Positions 12,714-26,000 of a stretch of DNA of 64,000 nucleotides are shown here, one piece after another. Source of the DNA: Agelaius tricolor (taxonomy: Eukaryota; Chordata; Aves; Passeriformes; Icteridae); NCBI GenBank assembly GCA_023055355.1, contig JALJCS010000010.1:24319001-24383000 (forward strand), in the 5' to 3' direction. The notes under the pieces were generated by a model. The model saw only the letters and a list, made by a program, of their open reading frames with translations. It was not told the DNA's origin and made no database searches. Position numbers and translations under genes: made by a program. Within the stretch, counting starts at the first letter, position 1. Each line of letters starts with the position of its first letter.

Positions 12714-15700
12714 CAAAAGCCGTGTGGTCAGAAGAAATCAATTATGTTCGAAAGGAGGTATGCTAAGCGCTGGGAAGGTTGAGAGCAGGTGACCTCTTGC
12801 CCTGGGCAAATCTAAATTCCTTTGAGTAGAAGTGGTCACTGACACTCTGTGGACCCCCTGGCCACACCACCAGAGGAAGCCACTCTTGGTGGGCAGAGGC
12901 AGAGGTTGGGCTGTGCCCTGGCGCTGCTGCCTTTCGCTGGCTGCTCCTGGCTCTGGCCACGTGGGCAGGCTGTGCCCCTAGTGTGCCTCTCCCTCACTGA
13001 CCACACATGCCTCTGTGAGATGCTTCCTTGGGGGTGAGGAATTTGGATAGCAAGAGCTGTTGAATGTTGGAAAACAGGATTAAATACTTAAGGAGTATTT
13101 AAGACCAGTTTAAAGAGTGTTTAAGCCAGCTTTAAAAGCCCAGTGTAGGCTCTTCTCTTTGCACAAACGTAGTTAATTCCATTTTTGTTGCTTCTGTGTT
13201 TTCTGCCTATTTCTAGAAGCCCTGAAAATCTGCAAGAGGGGCTTCTCTCTCTCACTTTTTGTGTTATTTCTATGGATCAAAGAAGTGCAAGTAAATATCC
13301 CAGCTTTTGGAAGTGTTTGACAATAATCTGGCCTTTTGGAGAGTCATCAAGTTGTAGCTAGAGGCAGAATAGGCATCATTTAGCTTGCCTGTTGCATTTT
13401 GTTTATTATGTGTTTAAATTTTTAAGCTCTGTGCTCTTTTCAGAGATAGGTGACAATTCAGCATTAGTCTCAGTGGAGGCTGTCAGAGTCATGAAGTTGC
13501 AGTTGTCTCTTCTTAATCTGCAGTGAGGTCGTGCAGGTTGAAGTTATCTGGCTCTCCTTGTACACAGGAAAGTGTAAATTCTGCATGTTTGGCAGTGGTC
13601 TCCCACTGGGAAGGTGTGGTGTGTGCCCCCTGTGCCATACTCATACACCCACTGGCATACAGGTTTCTTCTCTGAATCAAAACACCGAGAGCAAATTAGG
13701 AAATATTCTTGAGCATCTTGGAGGATCATTAAATTAACAGCTCTTGTCGAATAAGGGAAATTTTCCCTACTTTGCATTTACACTTGCCCTCAGATAAATT
13801 CTGGCTGAGGTTACATTCTGGTGATGTACAGAGGACAGAATGTGCTATTTTCCATTCTTGTTATTTATAATCATGCAGTGTGGTTCAAATATTTTAGAGG
13901 TAGCTGCACAACTGGGTACACAGGGAAATAAAGATATGCTGTTCCTGTCTTTGGTGAGAGCTTTCTTTTCAAATTTTTTCAGGATCCACAAGTATTTTGA
14001 AATGGTTGGGTGTACTATATAGAAACTTAAATAAAAACTCAGGGTGCTGTTTGTTATTCTCTGTTTGCAAGAAAAATAAAAGATCAAACTGTCCCTGCAG
14101 TAGAGGTGCAGGCTTGAAAGGGTTAATGCAACAAACAGACCTAAAGGAATCTTTTCCCCTTGTAAAATATGCAGCCGTAGTGACAGCAGTATTCCCAGAG
14201 TCAAGTTATCTTTTACATTAGTGAATGTTGTTCCTAAAGCTTTAGCTGAGGTAATAAATGATTCATGGTAACCACACCTTTGTGCACAGCCGTCCACTTG
14301 ATGTTCAGTCCATGTGCGACTTCAAGAAGCCTTGTGCAGGAGCTCCACAGCTCCAGTTCAGCAGCTTTCTCCCAGTAACTGTGACAGGGAGAAAAGCATT
14401 TGAGTAACAAATGGTAACTCGAAGGGAAAGGTTTCTCTTCTGCCTCTTAAAGTGTAAATTAGCAGTGTTTGCTTGTGCTTTCTGTGCAACCTAAGTTTGA
14501 TGCATGTTCCTGAGAGTTGGGACGTGGAGAGGAGACGGCTGAGTCTATTCTCTTTGGAAAAAAGGAAAATAGGAAGGGAGCTTGAAAAGTTCTGTGTGTC
14601 AGTTCTCCAAGCACATGCCCAACATGCAACTAATGAGACCTCCCAGTGCATTGGTGCTGCAAGATCCCCTTGCAGAGGAGCTTCAAGTCAGATGACATTC
14701 AGAGGTGGGCTGGAGTGCAGGTCTCCTATTCCCTGACCTTCTGCAGATGCTGTTAAATGTCCCAAGTCTCTGGGTTCACCTCAGACCGTTTGTGCCCATA
14801 AGGACTGGTGGACCCAGGTTCCTTCTCCTAGGAGAAAGTGGCTGACCCAGGTGGGATCTCAGCTCTGGGTTTTGAAAGCCAAGGCTCAATCCCTACAGTC
14901 TCTGTGGTTTGTCCTGCTGGGACAGTAATTTGATAATTAATTGTGTTTCTTGATAGAACATGTCAGATGTGTTCACTTAACCTGGCCCAAAAGCACACAC
15001 TTTACGATGAACCAGTTAAGCCACTGGCACAGTTATAGATGCACATCCAGGAAGTTCATCTGATCTGGAGGATGGATTTCTAAAATGGTTGGGAAAATTG
15101 CTTTTGGAATATTCCATCTGCAGATGAAAGGGAACTAACAAAAAGTTGCACATACAAGAGATACCCTATCTTTCCTCTTCCTGGTAGCATTTACACAGTT
15201 GAAGGGATCAGGGCACAACATCGTCTCTGGTCCTGCAGTCCAGTTTAACCACCCAGATCCATACTGCTACACTGCAGAGTAGCAATCCTCAAAGCAGAGT
15301 GGGCTTGTCTGCACCACACCCTGGAAACAGTCCCAGGCCAGTGCTCTCCTCCAAGATGTGCACCCTGACTCCTGGCACAGCACAGCAGGATGGTTGCACT
15401 CAGTCAAACAGAGGACCCACTAGTTCCCTGGTGGGACTTTAGCTTCACTGATCCTGGTCCAGTGGAAATGACTGAGAAGGTAACCACTAGATGCTGACAC
15501 CCTGTGATTACTAAAGATATGTTTGTCCAAGCAGTCAGTCTTGTGCAAGATTAAAAAAAATCTTAAAGAGTCTTCTTATTGGGAGAAACAAAGAGGCACA
15601 AGATTGACCCTATTAGAAAGTGGATATTGTTAACAAACCGTGTCAGGACACTGGAGGATGACCACTCGTGTTCTGAGATCCAGTGAGAAGTGAGTGGAAA

Positions 15701-18559
15701 GAGGAGGTATCAAAAAGCAGTGTTGGACTAGCCTGAGAAGTTTTTTAGCAGTTCAGAGAAGAGCCTAGGATTAATAAGGACAGCAGACATTCAGGAATGA
15801 CAAATACTAATGAAAGGAATTTGTCCCAGTTTGTTTAGTTTTCTCTGCAAGAAGATGTGGGGGAGGTTTTTGGTTTTGATCTTGAGTTGACTTCCAGCAG
15901 GGTAGGCAGTGTGTCATTCCCTTCTGACTGTCCCCTGCACGGGCAGGACACGCCGTGCCCAGTGTGCAGCTGACTTTCCCAGAGCCACGTTTCAGAGTGC
16001 CACACTCTCCAGAGCAGCATAATGTATTGGGGACCTGTGCTTTATGTATCTCTCTCTCCTGCAGTTCATGAATAGTAAGCACAGTGGGTTTTACAAGGAC
16101 AGATATGGAATGGCCTCCATGGCATTTGAGTAGAAAGTACAGCAAACAATTGATATAGCTCAGTCTTCGGGCATTTGCTGGTTTGAAAGAAAAACAATTT
16201 CCAACAATTGAGGGGTCTTTTTCTTAGCAGACCAATCACAAACTTTTGAAGCATGAAATGAATTTCACTGGTCCTTGCCAATAAGCTTCTTTCTCTCATA
16301 TTGGTTTTTATGAAATGGCTATAATCTTTGCAGGTAATGAATGAAAGCTACACTATGAAGTCCCACCTAACATTCTTCTTCTTGATTTATGGTGTATTGG
16401 TCAAAATAGTAAACTGATAATGATCACGAAATAGCGATAAATCACTATGGGATGATGTATCAGAAACAATAGAAAATGTTCTGGAGGAAGAAACTTGGAG
16501 CTGTTTGGGGAACAGCTGGGTGTTCTGCAGATATGAAAGATACCAGGGAGTCCTCAAAAATACAAATTAAAAGACTCTCTCCCTTTGTTTCTGTCAAGAC
16601 TGGGCTGTTCCTTGCTTCTGCATGAAATAAACTCAAGACATTTATGATGAATTAAGGTTCCCACACCCCCAGTGTATCAAATCTAATTAGAAAGTGCTGG
16701 TGGAAATCAATTTAGGCCAAAATCCTGTCTGGATCTGAAGTTGCAATCTGGACGTGATCATTCCAGTTTGTACAATTCTGCAGACCACTGGTATTTAGAA
16801 CTCGCTCCTGCCAAAAAAAATGAACCTTCTAGATAAATTTATGCATTTAATAGGTTTTTAAAGATGAAGCAAAGGAATGTTGTTGTCTTTTCTCAGCTTC
16901 TACATAAGCCCCTTTTTTTGTCCATCAGGTGTGTTTTCAGACAGTCTGTATTTTTTGTTGGCATCATATAATTGTAATACATTCTCACAGATGTGCTTTG
17001 CCTAATGATGTGCCAATAGATAAAATAACAGGTGGAGCAAAATCACCCCTTCCTGAATGTAGTTTGAAGACACCATGGTGCCTCCCGAGAACCAAAAAGT
17101 TACCCAATCTTTTGGGGACTTGAGCTATCCCAAACAGATCTTCCTAGAAAGATTTTGGGTTATATTCTCCCTCTTGTCTTGTCTTGTAATGGAAACTTTC
17201 TTTGGATTTGGTGCTAATCATACCAATGAGCCAGCTCTGATTGGTACTAGCTTGCAAAAGGCCTCTTTTGTTCTTGTTAGAGTATCTAACCTCTAAATCT
17301 ATTTAATACCCTTTCCCTGGTTGTCCATCATTATGACACATGATTTTCCAAAGGATTTACTATTAGTTAGCAGCACAGGGCTTTCTCCCTGGGGTAGCAG
17401 CTACTTGCAGTGAAGAAAATGCATGTTCGATGTAGCAATTTGTCTTTTTTTATATATTTATTATAAGAGTAAATGAGTTATTGTGGGGGACTTCAATATT
17501 ATTGCAAATTAGGTGCTACAAGCCAAGCCATGCACATTTGTTATGTTTCCAGGCATACACAGCATGCATAGCAGTTCAAAAATCAGCAGTCATATTATAT
17601 CTAGGCCTTTTCCTGGGCAGCTTCTACTTTGCAGGTATTTTTGTAGTGTGACTGTTCCATAACTCTGCTTACTTCAAATGAGGGGATGGGGGAATGTGTC
17701 ACAAAAGTGATTGCTATAAAAAATGTTTTGATGAGCATGAAGGCATGAATTATAAAATCTCTCAAGATTTAGTTTCTAAAGTAGGTATGGGCTAATGAAT
17801 ATATAGAGAACATTGTTTGTCATATATTTCTTCTATAATAGTAATTTATTAACTGGTTGGGTTTTTTGTGTTTTTTTTACTTGTGCCTTTCTGCATGTAC
17901 TTGTAAGCTGGAAACTTATCAAAATTATAAATTGCTCCTCTATTCAGAAAAGCGTGCAGATTCAAGCAAAGCAAACAGAATCAAATCCTATCTGACATCT
18001 GTTTCAACAAGGGACATAATTTAATTGAACTTTAAATCAGCAGAATTAGTCAAATGTTTTGGTTTCAGCAGCTCACCAAAGCTGAGGTATCTGTGTTGAG
18101 GAGGGACTGAAGGGAGTTCTGCCCCAGGTCAATCTTCTGACTTTCTGGTGTGGGGAAAAACAGACTCTCACCACAAAAATTCCTTTTTGTGTAATTTCAT
18201 CTCACAAGGATGCAGAAATGGGCAACCAGGCAAGAGCCTCATGTTCGCATCTTCTGCTTGAGCCCTTTTTTTCTAGCTTAGCCATCAGCTTAATCCTGGA
18301 TTTAGAAACTAATCTGGATTCAAACTCGGTTTCTTTTGATGTTCCTGCAGGACGGGTGGTGTCTGGTGGGAGGGGAAAGCACCCTGTGTACAAAACAGTA
18401 AGGAAAAAAATTCTGAAAATCTCCCTGGCTCCAACAGATTTCAAAAGAGAGGAATTGATAAGAATGTAGAACCCTTCTGCATCTTTTCTACTTTTCCTTT
18501 TTCCCCAAGAAGAGAGCCCAGTGTGTCATGTTTCGTGTAACGCTGGTTAAATTCATCAT
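12714..18559. other. Unannotated intronic sequence
   Basis: No coding exon recognised. A CTCF-core-like site overlaps 12867..12880 (two differences from the usual core). The minus-strand frame at 13845..14297 is open for 150 codons but has no recognisable domain and a composition like translated AT-rich intron. A near-GLI site (AACCACCCA, one mismatch) is at 15247..15255. Confidence 0.55.
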
Positions 18560-18960
18560 AGGTGACCTGGATCATTTGTACTTGTGGTTTATAGTCTCTC
18601 GACATGCATTGTTTTCTCTAGCTTGAAATATAGCACATTAATGAGGAATGTATCTGTTCAGATGTACACAGTCAGCTCATGAAAGATGCTTTGGTAGCAC
18701 TTAGACTAGTTTGTCAACAGCGAGCATTTTGGCAGCTGCAGAGAAAAGCATCCAAAATTCATACAAGAGACTAAGAAAATATGACATTAAACTTTTGTGA
18801 GCCATCTTCTCACATGCTGAAGCTAACTTTGTAATTAGTCACATTGTAACCTCCCTAATCCAAGCTCCAGTGAAGCAGCTGTCATTTTACAGTCAAATAC
18901 ACATCCATTCCTGATGGGTCTGTATTGATACTTCTGTTCTCCCTGTATTGTTTGAGGACT
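18560..18960. promoter_or_regulatory. Candidate conserved non-coding element (enhancer-like)
   Basis: Repeat-free block dense in developmental-factor motifs. It includes TAATTAG near 18833, CAGCTG overlapping a MEIS/TGIF-type CTGTCA near 18875..18882, and evenly mixed complex sequence without simple repeats. GLI-family introns are known to harbour deeply conserved enhancers, which makes the location plausible. The call rests on appearance only. Confidence 0.35.
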
Positions 18961-19769
18961 GCAACTAAGGTAGCCAACAGCCTGAAAAGGTACAGCAGCC
19001 CTGGAGAATAGCACAGGGTTGCTCACAGCGGTTCATGTCAGGAATCAAGGATGAGCATGTTTGCTGAGAGAAACCAAGGATGCTGGCAGCATGTTGGGAG
19101 GCCTGGGGAACTGGTGCCTGCACCAGCTTGTGACCTCCAGCATGGGAGACTCACACTAGCTTTTGGTCTGTGTGGGGTGGCCCATGCAAGCAGCCTGTTC
19201 TCTGGCTCTGTGGGCCCCCCATTTGTCCTGTGCTGTCCCATTGAGCACGAGCAGCCAGTTCTGGCAGTGCCCAGCAGTGGCTCCCTGCTCGCCAGCTGCT
19301 CGCTGTCCCCGGTGCTTGCCATGGCTGCAGTGGCGTCTTTGCTCTTCCTTATCACAAAAAGGGGTCACCTTTTACTATTTTCCTATATGAGATCTGGAAT
19401 TGTTTGGTGGTGAGAACAGAGTTACTGGGAAGTGTTGGGACTCCTAAATTTAGCTCTTTATTTGGCTCCAGGTTATTACTCTGTGAGTGCATGCTTTAGC
19501 AGTGCCTTGGAAAGCTGTTAGTGTACCACTTTATAGCTGTTGACTTCAGTAAGCATTGGACTAGGACCTATTTGCAACGTGATATTAGATCTACAGGAGC
19601 ATTGGGAACAATTTGGATTGTGTTCCCAGTTACCAAGGCAAGCTGGAAAGACCTTTCAGACAATTTTGGGAAGGGAAAAACATTATTTCTATTTCTCTGT
19701 CAGACAAAGAGAAGAAAAAGAACTTCCTTACTAAGCATTTGTGACGTTTAAGTTGTGGAGTAAAGTCCT

Positions 19770-20330
19770 GTGACTGCAGATGAATGCAGCTTTTTCTTAT
19801 CAATATACAATCATCCTGAAAGCTGTCTCAGTTTGGCAGAAATTATTTTATTTGCATGCTGGTGCCTTGTGTATTAATAGATGATGGGTGCCAATCTGGA
19901 GTGGCATCCTAAGGACAAAGAACATGACAAACTACATCTTGAAATCTATCTAAACTTGAGTAGTTCAAATCTCAAGAGGCAAAACTCTGTTATAAGTATT
20001 CCTGTTGAGTAGTAACAAGTCGTCCCATTAAGCAGGAGCTAGAAATCAGCATGTCTCTGAGACAGCCCGGCAGCATTTATTCAGAGACTGAATTGTGGGC
20101 GAGATGAGCGGTGCTGCCTTTGTACTTTGCTCTGAAATACTTATCCTCCTAACATCCCTCTGAGCTCCCGGGCTTCCAGAGGCCAGGGCTGCCTCTTAAT
20201 CTTTGTTTGCATTCACCTCTCGAAGATCAGTACTTTCTCATTACAAATTGCTGTGCTTTTTAAATGACAATAAAGGTAACTTTTAGCCCAGAGACTGAGC
20301 CAGTTGTTTGGTTAAACTAGGGGTATATAT
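19770..20330. promoter_or_regulatory. Candidate conserved non-coding element cluster
   Basis: Contains an exact POU octamer ATTTGCAT at 19850..19857 and a SOX-POU-like composite CTTTGTTTGCATT at 20201..20213. Scattered CpGs are retained between 20022 and 20223 in otherwise CpG-poor intron. No repeat is recognised. Motifs of this kind are found in neural and mesodermal enhancers, but they are short and some will occur by chance. Confidence 0.4.
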
Positions 20331-22527
20331 TTAGGGGCTTTCTGATTCACTGGAGTTTGTGTGTATACATTCTTAGGAGAATCTTTGCTGTCAGGGACCT
20401 TTTTTTCTTTGTACAGAGACTCTTACCAGAGCTCATGCAGCACACTTTGTAGGAGCTGAGACCATAAGGAGTTTCTCTCAGCTGTACAGAAATCTTTATT
20501 CTCTTTAATCATTTAGTATTTCACAGAAATAGTATTGTCGTCATCTTTTTTTTTTTCATGTGCCACTCTAATATAAATGCATCTTTTATGTTCACAGATT
20601 TGACCAAACCAGTATGTTATTTCAGCTACTTTTCATTAACAACTTGGGGTATTTTAGCTGTGCTGTAGTTTTTTCATTGTGTTTCTATGCTACTTTACTG
20701 TTGAATGAAATTTAATACATTGCTTATAATTAGCAGTGAGGAATGTTACGCTCTCATCAGTTTGCTGCTATGAGGCTTGCTTGAAGATTTTAACAAAGAA
20801 AATATTCTTTACCCTTGAAATGCTTTGCAGTTCTGCTCAGGCTGCTCAAAATAAACATTGTTTTTGAACCAAACTCTTCCCTCCTACCTCCCCTACCCCC
20901 CCTTCCAAAACAAACAAAATATCTTCAGTGGCCATCAGATAGAAATTTGACCCTAATTACATGCTTTGTCTATTCATGCAATGTAGTAGGGGTCCAGAGA
21001 CTGATAGTTTGAAACTGAATGTGCTTTAACATACAGTCAGGTGCTGGCAGAAATACACAGCATGTGTGTTGAAAGGTTTAATGAGAGTTACGTGCTCTTG
21101 TAAGCTTCCATTTGCATATATGAAGTGAAGTGGATTTTTCTTCTATAGTGATTAGCTCTTCTGAGCCAAGCCCAGAAATCCTTACTCAGCTGTAACTCCT
21201 GATGCTCAGTCATTGTTCACATACTCATGGTACAAATGAACTTTTGCATTAGTTGATTTTCCAGAGACCATCCCATTTCCTGCATTGCTGTGGGTTTCAG
21301 TTGTCTTTCAGACAAATCTCCAGTGCCCAACTCTGCAGTTTTACTTATCACCTCTTGCTCCAGAATCAGGATGCTGAATTCCAGGGATGGGGAGATGTCC
21401 CTTGGAGCAGGTACCCAGTTTCTTTGCTGGTTAAGTCATCCACACCATTGCTTGCACTCCTGGGCACTTCTCTGGGAAGTCTGGGAAGGCTGATGACTTC
21501 TGCTGATCATAGCCAAGGTACCCCATCTGTGGCTGGGTACCTGCAGCCCCAAAAGCACCTGGAAAGGGATCTGCCCAGTCCATGCTCTGCTCAGTGGGAA
21601 TTTTTACAGTCACTGTAAAAATGGGAAAGCATTGACTGCAGTGGTGGTTCCCATGGGGTCAGCTGAAGGAGCAGCTTAGCAGATGTGAACGTAAACAGCA
21701 GCAGTGAGGATCGTGATTTGCCTACAACTTTGCTTATGTCTGTGTACACCCAAGTGATGTGGGTTGGTGTCTCAGACCTGAAAGGTGCTGGAGGTTGGTG
21801 CTGGTGTGCAAGTGCCCACATGAAAAGCTGAATCACTCAGCAGAAGGAATTCTTGGTTTTCCCTGGGTTTTATGGCCTTGTTGCACTGTCTCAGTTCTTA
21901 TGCCCCCACTTCTCTTACTAAGCTCAGTAAGCCACACTAAGGTACTGTCCTTCCCAAACTCAGCACCTCTTCTTGAACACAGATAAAAACCAGTAACATT
22001 AATGTTGTTTCACTTCCTTTGGTGGTTCTTTTTTGTTTGTTTATTTCCTTGTTTTGGATTCAGTTTATGACTTTGGTTTCTCAGATGTATAGGAAATTGT
22101 TATGGTAGCTCTGCACAGATATTACTTGTAGTCAGTGACCTAAAACAAAACAAGAGGGAGAGAGAAAAAGGAGGAGATTGTCTCTTAGTTACAGAACAGC
22201 TAGTTCCTATTGAGAAAGAGACTAACTCTTAAAGAATGCACTGTAATTTGTATTGTAGATCTAATTTGTGTGAGTCTTAAGTGCAACAATGCATTAGTGT
22301 GTTTGCAAAAATTAAACTTAGAGATGTGGGAAGAGATAGAATTTAGTTTCTAATTTGTGCAAACATTTTAATCTCCCTCTCACAGAAGATTTGTGAAGTC
22401 TCTTCAAGCCCAGAATGTTTAATTGTTCATACAGAGCTTTTTAAATAGGCCCAAGGCAAGCAGGGACAAACTCGCAAGTGAAAATCACGTCCTTGGCCTC
22501 CTTTTTGACCAAACCTGAACAACAAGA
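20331..22527. other. Unannotated intronic sequence
   Basis: No gene recognised. A second POU octamer lies at 21110..21117 and a C-rich stretch at 20879..20902. The 121-codon frame at 21253..21618 has no recognisable feature. Confidence 0.55.
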
Positions 22528-23046
22528 AGTTTGGCCAGCAGGGTGAGGGGGGTGACTCTGCCCCTCTGCTCTGCCCTTGTAAGACCCCACCTGGAGTGCT
22601 GCATCCAGCTCTGGGGCCCCCAGCACAAGAGAGCACAGAGGAGGCCACAGAAGTGACCAGAGGGCTATAGCCCCTCTCCTGTGAAGACAGGCTGAGAGAG
22701 TTTGTGTTGTTCAGCCTGCAGAAGAGAAGGCTCAGAGAAGACCTTATTTGCGGCCATTAAATACTTAGAGGGGGCCTACAGAAAAGATGGAGAAAGACTT
22801 TCTGCCAAGGACAGGGTGCAGCTGTTTTAAACTGAAAGCGAGTATGTTTAGAATGAACATTAGGAGAAAATATTGTACAGTGAGGTGGTGAGGCACTGGA
22901 GCAAGTTGGGGATGCCCAAATGTCCAAGGCCAAGTTGGATGGGGCTTTGTGCAACCTGGTCTAGTAAAGATGGCAGAGGTGTTGGATTAGTTGATCTTAG
23001 AAGGTTTCTTCCAGCAGAAAACAGTCTATGGATCTGTGATTATAGG
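22528..23046 (+). repeat. CR1 LINE fragment, 3' end of ORF2 plus 3' UTR
   Basis: Sense-strand CR1 landmarks appear in the usual order: TTTGGCCAGCAGGG, AAGACCCCACCTGGAGTGCT, CCAGCTCTGGGG, TTCAGCCTGCAGAAGAGAAG, GGGGGCCTACAGAAAAGATG, TTGGATGGGGCTTTG, GCAACCTGGTCTAGT and a degenerate TCTATGGATCTGTGAT tail at 23024..23039 in place of the ATTCTATG terminal repeats. Frameshifts and substitutions show it is an old, dead 5'-truncated copy. The left limit is uncertain and may reach about 22450. It is the longest transposable-element fragment in the window. Confidence 0.93.
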
Positions 23047-26000
23047 TTTTCAGGCTTGAAGCATGAATGCTGAATGTTTCACCAGCATGAGACACAAGCT
23101 GTCTGAAAGCAGCACAGAGTCTCAAACTGGACTTTCAAAATCTCTTAAAATGCTCTTGAAATAATTCTCTGAGCGTGCTGAGGCTCATTACACCCTCTTC
23201 AACCTGCTCTTAAGAGGGTAGAGATTTGGAGTGTGGCTTGCCCTAAAGGCTCTCCCCCAGACAATTTGGATACTGTGCTCCTGGTAATACTGAATGGTGT
23301 GCCATAAACAGGCTATTTTCTATTTTGCACACACCCGGTCATCAATGGCTTCCTGCTTGGGAACTGTGGTATTCAGACACTTCAGCAGCAGCAAAGATAT
23401 GTAAACACATTTACCCCCTTTAAGTCAAGGCCAGAAGAAAGTTGGCCCATCCCAACTAACAACATAATAATTTGCTCACTAGCACAGGCCCAGCTCATTT
23501 ACTGAGGAGTTTTCTGGAGTAGCCCAGACTGGTGGCCGCATCCCAAGGAAGCTCCCTTATGCTGGAGTTGACTGAAGGAATTGCAAAGCCATTGCTGTTC
23601 TCTTCTTTCATCTGCTCTGTCATGTGCTTGAGGGATGATGGCCATTTTGGCCATAGTTTATTCCAACATAGTGTTTATTTCCCAAAGTAACCGTTGGGCT
23701 GCCAGTTCCATTTCATAATGGAAAGACAAGCAGAAATTACGCTGAAACCCACCATCAGAATCTGCTTGGGCAAAGCCCTGTTATTTCATAATCAGCTCTG
23801 ATGCTTTTGGCCTAACTGTTTGGGAATCAGTTCTCATCATCTTAAGAAGCCAAATTTCTGGTTTTTTCTTGGTTCTGGCATTGCTCCTGCAGTACTGTTA
23901 TGATGTCTGGCTCCAGTGACGCTTGCAGTGAATTTGTATTGCTGACTGCTCGGGATGGAGCAATCATACTCAGGCTGTGCTTAAACAGAGGCTTCAGTGG
24001 AGTACATCACCATGCCTTTGGCTGACACCACAGAGTGGCAGTTCTGTGTCTGCTGCATGGCAGTCTTGCTTTGTATTGGAGGCAGTATTTTTGTACCTTC
24101 ATGTGTGTAAGTGCCAGCAGGTACACTTTACAGGCACTTTAGTGTAGTATCAGTGCTCACCGCTGAAGATTTCTAGAGTGCTCCAGAATAAGCTCCAAAT
24201 GGCTGAGAATATGGGCAGTGAAACCTGACTCTGTGTGCTTATTAGTTGATCTACTGATTGATTTTTAGTGCATTTTGAGAGTATGTGTGGTTTTTTTACA
24301 AGAGGCAACTTGGTATTGCAGCTCCAGTCTCAGTGGCCTTAGAGGACTTCTGCACACATTTTACAATGGGTCTTTGAAGGCAGTGACTCATAAGTGGGTT
24401 TGGCCTGACACCATGGAAAAGTGATTTTGATCCCTTCCAACAAGGGGCACCACAGCCAGTCTGTGTCAGCCAGCACACGCTCCTTTCTCCTTCTGTGTGT
24501 TCATATATCCTGTGAACCCATGACAAATCTGAGCATGTGTGTGGCAGTGTTTTTCTTTTCTAAGCTAAAAAATGTAGTAGCGATGGTCCAAGTCAAGCCA
24601 AACCTAAGCACTTAGATACTTTGGGAGTGTTCCCGTTATAACAGATAGGAAAACTTCCATTGCACAGAAGGGATTTTGCAAATACAAGTGAAAAACAACA
24701 AATAGAAAGCTCATTAGAATATACTCATTAATTCTTGAGTTAAATTAACAAGGTTAAATATAATTTAGTGAGTTTCTCAGAGTAGGTCTGCCCGATTCAT
24801 TAACAGGAGTTTAAAACAAACACTGTGATAACCACATTTCTTAAGAGCTGTATCAAAAATGCTTTGGCAGAAGGTCAGCCCTGGATCTGTGATATTTTGG
24901 GCTACCCCGTGCTCATGGGACCACTTTCAGTGCTTAACATGCAGTGAATAAATAAGCACTCTGGATCTCTTTTTTTTTTTTCTTTGTTTTTTTCTTCCCC
25001 TGAGTGTGAAAGGCTCTGAGAAATGGTATTGGCAGCAGGAGCACCTTGCGCAGATCAGAAGGAAAACTGCTCTTCTGACTTGAGCTGACTCCTGCTAATT
25101 ATATGGCTGGAGATGGACTTTAGGGAAGCTGCCCCCAGGCATTGTCCTGGACAATCCCCACCAAATTAGGGCTGGTCAGGCCAAATGCAAAGAGAGTGGT
25201 GATTACTGAGATTATTTTCTTTTCAAACATGCTCCTTAGCTCTACTTTGCTGGGTGTTGGTTTTCAAAAGGGCCTTATAATAAATGTGGGCCATCTATAT
25301 ATAGCCCAACTTTTGTTCGTTTGCACAGTTCAGAAAGCCTACTGTTTGAGGTTAGCCTTGAGTAAACTTGTACCATTTACTTTGGAGCATTTCAAAGGGA
25401 ACAAAAACACAAATCATGATGAGGCTAATAAGAAGTTTGGGTGTTTAGTTTAAATGTGTACACAGCAATCATTGTAGAGGAAGTCCTTCTCTTTGGGAGT
25501 ACATTATTATTAAGCAGCATTGCTGTTTGCCTGGTTTTGTCTGGTCCGCAATTTGCATTCAGTTGATGGATTGCCAGGGTCGGAGGTGCACTACTTGGGA
25601 AACACTGAAGTGCCGTCTCAGCAAACTCTTAAGAGGAAAGGAACACTAATACAAGCATTTACCCAAACTCCTTGAGTCTTCTTAGGCTTCCTTAGGCTGT
25701 GCTAGATCAATATGACAGTTTGCTAAGAAGCTTTGGACATGCATTCACAAACTCTCTCTATTGGCTTTCTTGGCATGTTATTCAGAAGGTAGTTGCTAGT
25801 GAAACATGTCTGCTACCAGCAGAGAAGATTTATACATGCATTTTCTTCTCCTGCTAAGTGATTTATTTACTAGCAATAATGCCTTGCAGAGCTGCTTGGT
25901 CCAGTTTGCAAGACTCATTATGTCGACCCTCAACAATCTATAGATGAATGGGATCACTATCGTGCTCTCCCTCTCTCTGGTTTCCCTCCCCCTCTTGCCT

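Noticed and set aside
12229..12792. Longest open frame (187 codons, plus strand)
   Set aside because: It spans a GC-rich patch, a TG/TA microsatellite and a poly-T tract. Its product is low-complexity (including a Phe run) with no domain, so it is not a credible gene.
13845..14297. 150-codon minus-strand frame
   Set aside because: Leu/Ser/Phe-rich, typical of translated AT-rich intron. No domain recognised.
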